Shown: positions 52,789 to 62,533 of the stretch, piece by piece
Layout of the letters: the number at the start of each line of letters is the position of its first letter
Numbering within the stretch: the stretch's first letter is position 1
NCBI RefSeq assembly: GCF_003751385.1
Contig: NZ_RJVA01000015.1
Location: forward strand, 19,998-83,997
Source: Desulfosoma caldarium
Lineage (GTDB): Bacteria > Desulfobacterota > Syntrophobacteria > Syntrophobacterales > DSM-9756
Direction of reading: 5' to 3'
Length of the DNA: 64,000 nucleotides
Made by a program: the position numbers and the translations under genes
Notes under the pieces: model-generated
Database searches by the model: none
Told to the model about the DNA's origin: nothing
Seen by the model: the letters and a program-made list of their open reading frames with translations, nothing else

Positions 52789-52919
52789 GATCTCATGGCG
52801 CAGAAGCGTACAGAAAAACCGTTATGGAAAATGCCCGAGGATTTCATGTCCAAGCCACCCCGACGTGGATCATGTCTTGCCGCACATCGTCTTCTTACCT
52901 TACAGAAAGAGGTGCACAC

Positions 52920-54239
52920 ATGCTTATACGTGAAGCCAAAACACCACCTTCCTCTCCCGCACCACGGAAGGCGCACACCATGAAGAGCCCAAACGCCCTC
53001 TTGAACCTCATGGGATCGGTGGAAAGTTTCATCGCCCGACAGCCCATATTCGATCGAAGGCTTCAGGTCTACGGCTACGAGATCCTTTATCGGGCCGCGT
53101 TCCAAGATCAAGAAGCCCATTTTCATGACGGGGACGAGGCTTCGGTATCCGTCATTCAAAACCTTTTCTTCACCATGGGCACGGAACTTTTTGCCGGAGG
53201 CCGTAAGGCCTTTGTCAATTTCACGGAAAACCTTCTGCTGCAGGAGGCCCCCTATCTTCTGCCCAAGGAATGGGCTGTCATCGAAATCCTGGAAAGTGTG
53301 AAACCCACGCCGGCGGTGCACAAGGCGTGCCGGCGTCTGAAGGATTCCGGCTACCTATTGGCCCTGGACGATGTGATCGTCTTGACAGATTCCCACTGTG
53401 GACTGCTTGATCTAGTGGACATTGTCAAGGTGGACTTTCAGGAGACATCTCCCGCCGCGCAGGAGCGCATAGCTCGGGATCTGCATTCTCGAGTCCCACA
53501 TCTTCTGGCCGAAAAGACCGAAACGCGGGAGGAATTTTACAAAGGGCTGGAAGCCGGCTACACACTTTTTCAAGGATATTTTTTCAGTCGCCCCGTCATC
53601 ATTCAACGCAAAGACGTGCCGGTATTCAAGTTCAACGCCCTCAAGCTCATCGCCGAGCTCAACCGGCCTGACCTTGACATGGAATCGCTCCACAACGTGA
53701 TCAAGCGGGACCCCGCTCTGGTTTACAAGCTGCTTCGCTACATCAATTCGGCATTCTTTGGGCTGCGCCATAGGGTCACATCCATCCGTCATGCCCTGGC
53801 GCTGCTTGGGGAGCGGGAAATCCGCAAGTGGGCCATTTTGAGTGTGTTTTCCCGGCTGACGACCAAGCAACCCAATGAATTGCTCAAGCTTTCTCTGACA
53901 CGAGCCCGATTCCTGGAGCTGCTGGCGGATCTTATGGGCATGGGCGCCCAAAAGGATCAGCTGTTTCTTATGGGCATCTTTTCCGTGATGGACACGTTGC
54001 TGAGCCGCCCCCTGGACGAGGCCCTTGAGGAACTGCCTCTGGACGAGGCCATCAAAGCTGCTCTGCTGGGCTCCATGAACCCGCAACGCGTCCTCTACGA
54101 AATCGTTCTCGGCTACGAACAAGCCAAGTGGGACACTCTGTCCCGCATCGGTTCCGAACTTCACCTTGACCCGTCCGCGCTCACAGCCCGATACCTTCAG
54201 GCCGTGGAATGGACGGAACGCGTCTTTCGCGTTCAATAA
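52920..54239 (+). CDS. EAL-HDOD signalling protein (YuxH type)
   Basis: 439 residues from the ATG at 52920 with GAGGTG before it; an ATG at 52980 with GGAAGG is an alternative. Residues 40-225 form an EAL domain: FIARQPIFDRRLQVYGYEIL with the ExLxR form EILYR. The DDFGTG motif is reduced to LDDV and the loop glycines are gone, so phosphodiesterase activity is doubtful. Residues 230-420 are HDOD (YKLLRYINSAFFGLRHRVTS). The architecture matches EAL/modified HD-GYP proteins that bind rather than degrade cyclic-di-GMP. It is independent of the REC-HDOD operon at 2513. Confidence 0.88.
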   Translation: MLIREAKTPPSSPAPRKAHTMKSPNALLNLMGSVESFIARQPIFDRRLQVYGYEILYRAAFQDQEAHFHDGDEASVSVIQNLFFTMGTELFAGGRKAFVNFTENLLLQEAPYLLPKEWAVIEILESVKPTPAVHKACRRLKDSGYLLALDDVIVLTDSHCGLLDLVDIVKVDFQETSPAAQERIARDLHSRVPHLLAEKTETREEFYKGLEAGYTLFQGYFFSRPVIIQRKDVPVFKFNALKLIAELNRPDLDMESLHNVIKRDPALVYKLLRYINSAFFGLRHRVTSIRHALALLGEREIRKWAILSVFSRLTTKQPNELLKLSLTRARFLELLADLMGMGAQKDQLFLMGIFSVMDTLLSRPLDEALEELPLDEAIKAALLGSMNPQRVLYEIVLGYEQAKWDTLSRIGSELHLDPSALTARYLQAVEWTERVFRVQ

Positions 54240-54252
54240 ACGCCGCGAATTC

Positions 54253-55089
54253 TTATTCCGGTCGGTAGGCGCAGTATTCGATCCAGTTGTGCACTTCGGA
54301 AAGCAGAGACCGGTACTTTTCTCGGCCTTTACTGTACATTAGCGCATTTTCGATGGCGATGCCGCACTGTTCGGCCACGGCCATGGCGTATTCCACTTCG
54401 TATTTATGAAAACGGCGCTTGTTTTCCGTAAAAATGCGCATGCTGCCGATGACACGATCCCGAATGACAATGGGCACAGCCAAAATGGAACCGATGCCTT
54501 CCATGGCCGCTTCCGCCGGGTACTGGACGCGCGGATCGTCTTGCACATCGTAGATCTGCACGGGCGTTCCCGCGGTGGTCTCGGCGATGCTTCGCGCCGC
54601 GTCCACCGGCCCCTTTTCCAGATATTTTTCACTCAAGCCGTAGGCCGCCACTTGGTCCAAACGCGACTTTTGCTCATCCAGCAGCAGCAGTGTGCAGCCT
54701 TTGGCCTTAAAGATCTTGGTGACTTCCTCCACAATCACCTGTAGCACCCTGCGATACTCCAGCGTGGATGTCACCGTGCGACTGATGTTCATGAACCCTT
54801 GTAGGTAGGGATTCTTGAAAAGCCGCAGCATGGCCACAGAATCTTCGTCGATATCTTCGCCCACAAACGCCTGGCGATGAAAGCATTCCAGAGACAGCGC
54901 CGTAAAGGGGCACGCTTCCAGGTCCGAGACATCTTTGATATTGAGCGGGCAGCAACCGTCCTGTTGCACCTTTCGAGCCAGGCGATCCACCACCAGATCG
55001 GCCACCTGCGGCTCCGCAAGGCTTTCCAATAGCCCCTGCAGCACGAGGGTCAGCGCCCGTTGCACCTGAGGACTGGTCTTCTTTTCCAT
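54253..55089 (-). CDS. GAF-domain sensor protein
   Basis: 278 residues from the ATG at 55089, with AAAGGAAA upstream. The first 95 residues are Cys-poor apart from GCCPLN and EACPF. A GAF domain at about 105-265 shows VTSTLEYRRVLQVIVEEVTK, CTLLLLDEQ, VQIYDVQDDPRVQYP and IGSILAVPIVIRDRVIGSMR. No output domain, so it is probably a soluble sensor partner. It lies just after nuoN on the same strand (37-base gap) and may be transcribed with the nuo operon. Confidence 0.82.
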   Translation of the reverse strand: MEKKTSPQVQRALTLVLQGLLESLAEPQVADLVVDRLARKVQQDGCCPLNIKDVSDLEACPFTALSLECFHRQAFVGEDIDEDSVAMLRLFKNPYLQGFMNISRTVTSTLEYRRVLQVIVEEVTKIFKAKGCTLLLLDEQKSRLDQVAAYGLSEKYLEKGPVDAARSIAETTAGTPVQIYDVQDDPRVQYPAEAAMEGIGSILAVPIVIRDRVIGSMRIFTENKRRFHKYEVEYAMAVAEQCGIAIENALMYSKGREKYRSLLSEVHNWIEYCAYRPE

Positions 55090-55126
55090 GGCGTTTCCTT
55101 TCAATCCCGGCTGTGGATCAAAGCGT

Positions 55127-56593
55127 TCAAAACAGCACATGCACGGCTTGGCGCGCCAGGTTCCAAAAGGCATGGGGCCACACGCCCACCAAGGCCGTTA
55201 GAGCGCCCGCGCCCAGCAGTGCGCCTTTTTCCCCGGCACTGAGCGTCGCCGTCATGGGTTCTGAAAAGACCTCGCTCGATTCGTCCCCGGGCTTGTAGAT
55301 GGTGATGACGACGCGAAGATAATAATAAGCGGCAATCACCGAATTGATCACGGCCACAATCACCAACCCTGTATAACCGGACTGCACGGCCGCGGAAAAG
55401 ACCATGAATTTGCCCACAAATCCCGCTGTAGGCGGAATCCCGGCAAGTGAAAACAGAAAAAGGGCCATGCAGGCTGCCAAAAAAGGCGACCGCCTGCCCA
55501 GACCTCGAACGTCTTCCAACCGCTCCCCACTTTCCTGCCGGTTTTGCACCGTCACCAGGACGCCAAAGGCCCCCACGTTCATCACCGTGTAGGCCAAAAG
55601 ATAGACAAGAAGAGCCGTCAAGGCATCTTGAGAATCGGCCACCACGGCCATGAACAAGTACCCGGCATGGGCCACGCTGGAAAAGGCCAGCATGCGCTTG
55701 ATGCTGTCTTGGGCCAGGGCCATGAGATTGCCCACGGTCATGGTCATGGCCGCTAGCGCCCAAAAGAACAGGGTCCAATGGGCATGCACCGCGGGCAGAG
55801 CCACCCAAAAGGTGCGCACCAAGGCGCCAAACACCGCCGCCTTTACCCCTACCGCCATGTAAGCCGTCACGGGCGTCGGAGCCCCTTCGTAGACGTCGGG
55901 AGTCCACAAATGAAAGGGAACCAGGGCCAATTTGAACGCAAATCCCACTAAAACCAGAGCGGATCCCAAAAGCAGGTAGGGATTGAAGACCGTTTCGCCC
56001 TTACCCAAATGCGCGGCGATGGCGTTCATGGAAAGAGAGCCCGTAGCGCCGTAGATGAAGGTCAGTCCGTAGAGCAGAAAGCCGGAGGCAAACCCACCCA
56101 GAAGGACGTATTTCACGGCGGCTTCGTTGGCACGCTTTTCATGGCGCGCAAGGCCCACCAAAATGTAGATGGCGAGGGAAAAGATTTCCAGCCCCAAAAA
56201 GAGCACAATGAAATGAGCGGCTTGCACCATGAGGATCATTCCCGTGGTGGCGAAAAGTACCAGGGCATAGTATTCGCCGCATTCCAAACCGGTGCGCCGC
56301 AGTTGGTCCAGGGAAAGGAAAATGACCAACACGGACCCCAACAGCAACACGCCGCTCAAAAACACACTGAACCGGTCCCAGACAACCATACCCTGAAAAT
56401 AGGTCGACCCGGCAGAATCCATGCGCAGCAAAGCCAACGCCAAAAGGGTTCCGGTCACGGCCACGGCCCCCAGTCTGCCTTTGCGTCCAAGAGGCGAAAA
56501 GGCGTCGAGAAGCAGCACGAGGATTCCCGTCACGGAAAGGATCAGGGCGGAAAAGATCCCTTGACATTCATAAAGAAGCGTTACCACCGACAT
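55127..56593 (-). CDS. nuoN: NADH-quinone oxidoreductase subunit N
   Basis: 488 residues, 14 membrane helices, antiporter-like. Conserved segments: LGLEIFSLAIYILVGLARHE, GSALVLVGFAFKLALVPFHL WTPDVYEGAP-type loop around helix 7-8, with the key Lys in GFAFKLALVPFH, and LMALAQDSIKRMLAFSSVAH. It is the last nuo gene here, 10 bases after nuoM, and part of the proton-pumping membrane arm. Confidence 0.95.
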   Translation of the reverse strand: MSVVTLLYECQGIFSALILSVTGILVLLLDAFSPLGRKGRLGAVAVTGTLLALALLRMDSAGSTYFQGMVVWDRFSVFLSGVLLLGSVLVIFLSLDQLRRTGLECGEYYALVLFATTGMILMVQAAHFIVLFLGLEIFSLAIYILVGLARHEKRANEAAVKYVLLGGFASGFLLYGLTFIYGATGSLSMNAIAAHLGKGETVFNPYLLLGSALVLVGFAFKLALVPFHLWTPDVYEGAPTPVTAYMAVGVKAAVFGALVRTFWVALPAVHAHWTLFFWALAAMTMTVGNLMALAQDSIKRMLAFSSVAHAGYLFMAVVADSQDALTALLVYLLAYTVMNVGAFGVLVTVQNRQESGERLEDVRGLGRRSPFLAACMALFLFSLAGIPPTAGFVGKFMVFSAAVQSGYTGLVIVAVINSVIAAYYYLRVVITIYKPGDESSEVFSEPMTATLSAGEKGALLGAGALTALVGVWPHAFWNLARQAVHVLF

Positions 56594-56603
56594 GGACCAT
56601 GCC

Positions 56604-58175
56604 TCACTTTCCCTTGATGTGTTCCCATGCCGCGCAGGCTGTCATCCACGCACTGGGGCGCTCTTCGGCCGTCGGCACCCGCTCCCGCACCTTCTGCAAC
56701 ACATGAGAGACGGCGGGTTCAGATTTTTCCAGAAAGGTCGTGGGGGCCACGCCGATCCAAACGATCATACCCACCACAGGCACCAACACACCGATCTCGC
56801 GAGGCACCAGATCGCGAAGCCGTTTGTTTTCGTCGTGGGTCACGGCTCCGAAAAACACACGCTGAAACATCCACAACATGTACCAGGCAGCCAGAATGAC
56901 CCCGGTGGCCCCCAGCACAGCCCAGACGGGCTTAGCTCGAAAGGTCCCCAGCAGAATGAGAAATTCGCCCACAAAACCGTTCAGGCCCGGCAGGCCAATG
57001 GAGGCCAGTGTGGCGATCATGAAAAAAGTGGTCAAGGCGGGGGCCGGCGTGGACAGGCCGCCAAAATCCGCAATGAGGCGCGTGTGCCGCCGCTCATAAA
57101 GCATGCCCACCAGGAGGAACAAAGCCCCGGTGCTCAACCCGTGATTGATCATCTGCAGCACACCGCCCTGCATGCCTTGAAGCGTGAAGCTGAACAGGCC
57201 CAAAATGACAAAACCTAGGTGACTGACGCTGGAAAAGGCGATGAGGCGCTTTAAATCCTCTTGAACAAGGCACATGAACGCGCCGTAGATAATACCCACC
57301 AAGGCCAGCGCCACCATGACCGGCATGAAAAAGACAGAGGCCTCGGGGAAAAGGGGTAGATTGAACCGCAAGAAACCGTAGGTGCCCATCTTCAGCAGCA
57401 CGGCCGCCAGCACCACACTGCCCACCGTGGGAGCTTCCGTGTGCGCGTCGGGGAGCCATGTATGAAATGGAAACATGGGCACCTTGATGGCAAAAGCTAC
57501 CCCAAAGGCAAGGAACAACCAGAGCTGCAGAGAAAACGGCAGATTCAGGCCGCTCAGCGTGACCAGATCAAAGGAAGCCACGCCCGTGGTGCGCGCATGA
57601 TGGAAATACAGCACAAGGATGCCGACGAGCATGAACACGGATCCGGCCATGGTGTAGAGGAAGAACTTGACGGCGGCATAGATCCTTCGCGCGGGATGGC
57701 CCCAGATGAGAATGAGCAAGGCCATGGGAATGAGCATCACTTCCCAGAAGATATAAAAAAGCACCAGGTCCAAGCTCACGAAAACCCCCAGCATGCCTGT
57801 CTGCAAGAGCAGAAGGCAAATGAGGAATTCTTTGAGCCGATACCGAATATCCGACCAGCACGCCAGGACACAAAGGGGACCCAGAAAGGCCGTGAGCATG
57901 ACCAAAAGCAGGCTGATGCCGTCCACACCCAGGTGATAGGTCATGCCCAACCCAGGCATCCAGGGAATCTTTTCTTCGAACTGGTACGCCACGTTGGTCG
58001 CATCAAATCCCGCATAGACAATAAGGGCCAGGCCGAAACAGCCTCCCATGACCGTCAAGGCCGTCCAGCGTTGCACCGGTTCGTTGTCCCGGTCCACCAC
58101 GAGGAGCACCAGTACGCCCAGCAAGGGAAGAAACACGAGCGTGGAAAGCAGAGGAAAGGACACAGACTCCATCAC
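56604..58175 (-). CDS. nuoM: NADH-quinone oxidoreductase subunit M
   Basis: 523 residues, 14 membrane helices. The conserved Glu of helix 5 is in FYIFWEVMLIPMALLI, the Lys of helix 7 in FGVAFAIKVPMFPFHTWLPD, and QEDLKRLIAFSSVSHLGFVI is the family signature. Membrane-arm pump subunit between NuoL and NuoN; 27 bases after nuoL. Confidence 0.95.
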   Translation of the reverse strand: MMESVSFPLLSTLVFLPLLGVLVLLVVDRDNEPVQRWTALTVMGGCFGLALIVYAGFDATNVAYQFEEKIPWMPGLGMTYHLGVDGISLLLVMLTAFLGPLCVLACWSDIRYRLKEFLICLLLLQTGMLGVFVSLDLVLFYIFWEVMLIPMALLILIWGHPARRIYAAVKFFLYTMAGSVFMLVGILVLYFHHARTTGVASFDLVTLSGLNLPFSLQLWLFLAFGVAFAIKVPMFPFHTWLPDAHTEAPTVGSVVLAAVLLKMGTYGFLRFNLPLFPEASVFFMPVMVALALVGIIYGAFMCLVQEDLKRLIAFSSVSHLGFVILGLFSFTLQGMQGGVLQMINHGLSTGALFLLVGMLYERRHTRLIADFGGLSTPAPALTTFFMIATLASIGLPGLNGFVGEFLILLGTFRAKPVWAVLGATGVILAAWYMLWMFQRVFFGAVTHDENKRLRDLVPREIGVLVPVVGMIVWIGVAPTTFLEKSEPAVSHVLQKVRERVPTAEERPSAWMTACAAWEHIKGK

Positions 58176-58202
58176 CCCATCCTTTTATCGAGGCACGTTC
58201 GG

Positions 58203-60122
58203 TCAGAGGGCCATGATGAAAAGAAGCAGCAGGCACGCTCCCGCCATCACCGACAGGGCGTAGTGGGGAAAAACCCCCGTTTGCACGCGGCGCACCAGGC
58301 CGCTCAAGGTGCGAAACAAATTTCCCGTTCCGTCCACGGCCCCGTCAATGGTTCGCCGATCCACCCACTGATGCAGCCCCTTGGCCGCGTGTTTGAGCGG
58401 CTCGACCATCACCGCCTGATACACCTCATCCACATAGTACTTATGAAACACCCACCGATAGGTTCGAGAAAACCTCTGGGCCATGCGCACGGGCCGTTGC
58501 GGGTCAGCGATGTAAAACCGATAGGCGACGAAAATACCCACCAAAGCCACAGCGATCGAGAGGGCCATGAAAGCCCCTTCGACCCAAAGCGATGGATGCG
58601 CCGGGCCGTGGTGCCTTAGAAAACGCGCAGCTTCGTGAAAGACCGGTTCCAGGAAGCGGCCCAAGACGCGCCCCCCTTCCACTCCCGGCACCTGAATCCA
58701 TCCACCCACCAGGGACAACACCGCCAGAATCATCAAAGGGATGGCCATGGTTTTGGGCGCTTCGTGAACATGGGCCGCTGCATGGGAATCCATGCGGGAT
58801 TCACCGTAGAAAGTCAAAAAGACTAGACGAAACATGTAAAAGGCCGTCAAGCCCGCTCCGGCCAGCGCCAGAACGTAGAGGGTAATATGGCCGGTCATGA
58901 AGGTTTCAAAGAGAATTTCATCTTTGCTGAAAAAGCCCGCAAAGGGAAAGATGCCGGCAATGGCCAAGGTGCCCATCAAGAGCGTAGTAAAGGTGACCGG
59001 CAGGGAACGACGCAGGCCACCCATGTGCTGCATATCTTGTTCTCCGGACAGGGCATGAATCACGCTTCCCGCCCCGAGGAAGAGCAAGGCTTTGAAAAAC
59101 GCATGCGTCATCAGATGAAAGATGCCCGCCACAAAGGCCCCCACACCGCAGCCGAGAAACATGTATCCCAGTTGGCTCACGGTGGAATAGGCAAGGACTC
59201 TCTTGATGTCGTTTTGCACCAACCCGATGGAAGCGGCAAAGACGGCCGTGACCGCTCCGATCATGGCCACGAAGCCCATGGATAATGGAGACAAGGCATA
59301 GAGCACGCTGCATCGGGCGACCATGTAAACCCCGGCGGTGACCATGGTGGCCGCGTGAATGAGGGCCGAAACCGGGGTTGGACCTTCCATGGCGTCGGGA
59401 AGCCAGACATAGAGCGGTATCTGGGCCGATTTTCCCATGGCGCCCACAAAGAGCAGCAGCGTGATGCCCACCAGCACGGTGTCGCCCACGGCATGGTGGG
59501 CCACGGCCGCCTCAAAGATTTCTCGAAAATTCAAGGATCCAAAGGTCCAAAAGGTGAGAAAGATCCCGAGCAAAAAGCCAAAGTCGCCGATGCGGTTGAC
59601 GATAAAGGCTTTCTTTCCGGCATCGCTGGCCGATTGTTTTTCGTACCAAAAACCGATGAGCAGGTACGAGCACAGTCCCACGCCTTCCCAACCCACGAAC
59701 ATGACCAAGAGATTGTTGGCCATGACCAGAAGCAGCATGGCCGAAGCGAAAAGATTCAGATAGGCAAAATAGCGCGAATAACCTGGATCATCGTTCATGT
59801 AGCCGATGGAATAAACGTGAATGAGAAACCCCACCCCCGTGACCACCAGCATCATGACCATGCTCAGCGGATCCACGAGAAAAGAAACATGGACCTGAAA
59901 CTCCCCCACCCGCATCCACGTGTAATAAACGGGTTCCCAAAACCTCTGGGACGGCGCCACCTGCAAAAGCCGCCAAAAAAGGCATAACACCCACGCGAAC
60001 GCTAAACCCATGGCGCCGCACGCCACAAGACTCACCCACGTCTTGGGTAGCCGTCGTCCCCACAATCCGTTCACTACAAAACCGGCAAAGGGTAAAGCCG
60101 GAACGATCCACGCCGTTTCCAT
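58203..60122 (-). CDS. nuoL: NADH-quinone oxidoreductase subunit L
   Basis: 639 residues, about 16 membrane helices with the long lateral helix at the C-terminus. The signature region GMPWEGVGLCSYLLIGFWYE-like sequence reads FVGWEGVGLCSYLLIGFWYE here, followed by GKSAQIPLYVWLPDAMEGPT and QNDIKRVLAYSTVSQLGYMF. End pump of the membrane arm. It lies 23 bases after nuoK. Confidence 0.95.
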   Translation of the reverse strand: METAWIVPALPFAGFVVNGLWGRRLPKTWVSLVACGAMGLAFAWVLCLFWRLLQVAPSQRFWEPVYYTWMRVGEFQVHVSFLVDPLSMVMMLVVTGVGFLIHVYSIGYMNDDPGYSRYFAYLNLFASAMLLLVMANNLLVMFVGWEGVGLCSYLLIGFWYEKQSASDAGKKAFIVNRIGDFGFLLGIFLTFWTFGSLNFREIFEAAVAHHAVGDTVLVGITLLLFVGAMGKSAQIPLYVWLPDAMEGPTPVSALIHAATMVTAGVYMVARCSVLYALSPLSMGFVAMIGAVTAVFAASIGLVQNDIKRVLAYSTVSQLGYMFLGCGVGAFVAGIFHLMTHAFFKALLFLGAGSVIHALSGEQDMQHMGGLRRSLPVTFTTLLMGTLAIAGIFPFAGFFSKDEILFETFMTGHITLYVLALAGAGLTAFYMFRLVFLTFYGESRMDSHAAAHVHEAPKTMAIPLMILAVLSLVGGWIQVPGVEGGRVLGRFLEPVFHEAARFLRHHGPAHPSLWVEGAFMALSIAVALVGIFVAYRFYIADPQRPVRMAQRFSRTYRWVFHKYYVDEVYQAVMVEPLKHAAKGLHQWVDRRTIDGAVDGTGNLFRTLSGLVRRVQTGVFPHYALSVMAGACLLLLFIMAL

Positions 60123-60145
60123 AGGGACCTCTTCTCTTTTTGCAA

Positions 60146-60451
60146 TCAGCCTTTAAGAAGCCGAATTTCGTCCACGAAAATGGTCTTCCAGTTGCGATAC
60201 AAGGTGACAATGATGGCCAACCCGACGGTCACTTCCGCCGCCGCCACCACCATGACGAAAAAGACAAAGAGCTGGCCGTCCAGACCTTCCAAAGCCCTGG
60301 AAAACGCCACGAAGCTCAAATTGGCGGCGTTGAGCATCAGTTCGATGGACATGAAAATGACGATGGCATTGCGCCGGGTCAGCACCCCCAACGCCCCTAA
60401 GGCAAACAACAGCGCGCTCACAAGGACATAGTATTCAACTGGAACCGCCAT
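60146..60451 (-). CDS. nuoK: NADH-quinone oxidoreductase subunit K
   Basis: 101 residues, three membrane helices. The conserved helix-2 glutamate is in [20 protein letters not shown] and the helix-3 glutamate in [17 protein letters not shown], both needed for proton movement in the family. It lies 75 bases after nuoJ and 23 bases before nuoL. Confidence 0.94.
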   Translation of the reverse strand: MAVPVEYYVLVSALLFALGALGVLTRRNAIVIFMSIELMLNAANLSFVAFSRALEGLDGQLFVFFVMVVAAAEVTVGLAIIVTLYRNWKTIFVDEIRLLKG

Positions 60452-60526
60452 GCCCTACCCTTTCCTCTGTCGGTCTCGATCCATAGGTCTGTCCTCGAAC
60501 CCCCAAGGAGTCTTATGGCTTCCCAT

Positions 60527-61045
60527 CTACTTACGTTCCTTTTTGGCCAGCACAATGACACCCACCACAGCCACCAAGAGTGCAATGGAGGTCACCTCAA
60601 AGGGAAGAAAGGCGGAGGTGAACAGCATCCGGCCTACGGCACGCACATTGCCTCCCTGGCTGGCCACCCACGGCGCGCCTTGGCCTCCCATGGGCCCCAG
60701 CCGCGCCAACGGACTGGTGATGACGGTCAAGACGGCTCCAAGAAAAATGAACAGGAACGGCAACGCCCAGCGCAGCCGCTTCTTGAAATCCGCGCGGTCT
60801 TCGCCTCGTGGCTTCAAGTTGAGCAGCATGATGACGAACAAAAAGAGCACCATGACGGCGCCGGCGTAGACCAGAACCTGCATCAGCGCAATGAATTCCG
60901 CTTGCAACAGGAGATACAGACCGCCCATGGCAAAAAAGGACACGATGAGAAACAGGGCGCTCTTTACGGGATGTGGATGCATCACCACGGCGGCAGCGCT
61001 CAGCAAAGTGATCAGGGAAAAGACCACAAACAACACAAGTTCCAT
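60527..61045 (-). CDS. nuoJ: NADH-quinone oxidoreductase subunit J
   Basis: 172 residues, five membrane helices. ALFLIVSFFAMGGLYLLLQA and LMQVLVYAGAVMVLFLFVIM contain the pi-bulge helix typical of NuoJ. It connects NuoH/A to the pump subunits. It lies 20 bases after nuoI. Confidence 0.94.
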   Translation of the reverse strand: MELVLFVVFSLITLLSAAAVVMHPHPVKSALFLIVSFFAMGGLYLLLQAEFIALMQVLVYAGAVMVLFLFVIMLLNLKPRGEDRADFKKRLRWALPFLFIFLGAVLTVITSPLARLGPMGGQGAPWVASQGGNVRAVGRMLFTSAFLPFEVTSIALLVAVVGVIVLAKKERK

Positions 61046-61065
61046 GCAACAGTCCTCACCACGTC

Positions 61066-61467
61066 CTAGTCTTGAAGAAGCTTTTCCTTGTCGTAGACCA
61101 AAGCGGCCTTGTCATACTGCGCCAGTTCGTATTTTCGGTTCAGCATGATGGCCCCTTTGGGACAAGCTTCCTGGCAAAAGCCGCAAAAGATGCACCGCGT
61201 CAGATCCACCACAAACCGGCGCGGCCTTTTCTCATGGATGGTCTCCCCTGCTTCCGGTTCGACGACGATGGCCTTGGACGGGCAGACCGTTTCACACAGA
61301 TGACAGGCCACACATTTGATGCGGCCGTTTTCGTCCCTCAACAGTCTGGGATGTCCTCGAAACCTGTCGGACACTTCCCGCTTCTTTTCCGGATATTCAA
61401 TGGTGATGGGCTTGCGAAAAAGCTGTTCAAAGGTCTTGGCAAGCCCTTTAACAAGGGGTCCCAGCAT
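61066..61467 (-). CDS. nuoI: NADH-quinone oxidoreductase subunit I
   Basis: 133 residues. Two [4Fe-4S] motifs: CVACHLCETVCP and CIFCGFCQEACP, which pass electrons from NuoG toward the quinone-site subunits. The short N-terminal amphipathic helix (LVKGLAKTFEQLFRKPITIE) attaches it to the membrane. Slightly shorter than E. coli NuoI. It lies 24 bases after nuoH. Confidence 0.95.
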   Translation of the reverse strand: MLGPLVKGLAKTFEQLFRKPITIEYPEKKREVSDRFRGHPRLLRDENGRIKCVACHLCETVCPSKAIVVEPEAGETIHEKRPRRFVVDLTRCIFCGFCQEACPKGAIMLNRKYELAQYDKAALVYDKEKLLQD

Positions 61468-61491
61468 ATGTTCTCCTTGAAAGGCTCCTCA

Positions 61492-62520
<1,029 letters not shown>

Positions 62521-62533
62521 GGTGTGTCGCCTT

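Noticed and set aside
57441..58619. 392-codon plus-strand open frame
   Set aside because: Antisense across nuoM and nuoL; His/Gln-rich and soluble-looking, the mirror of hydrophobic codons.
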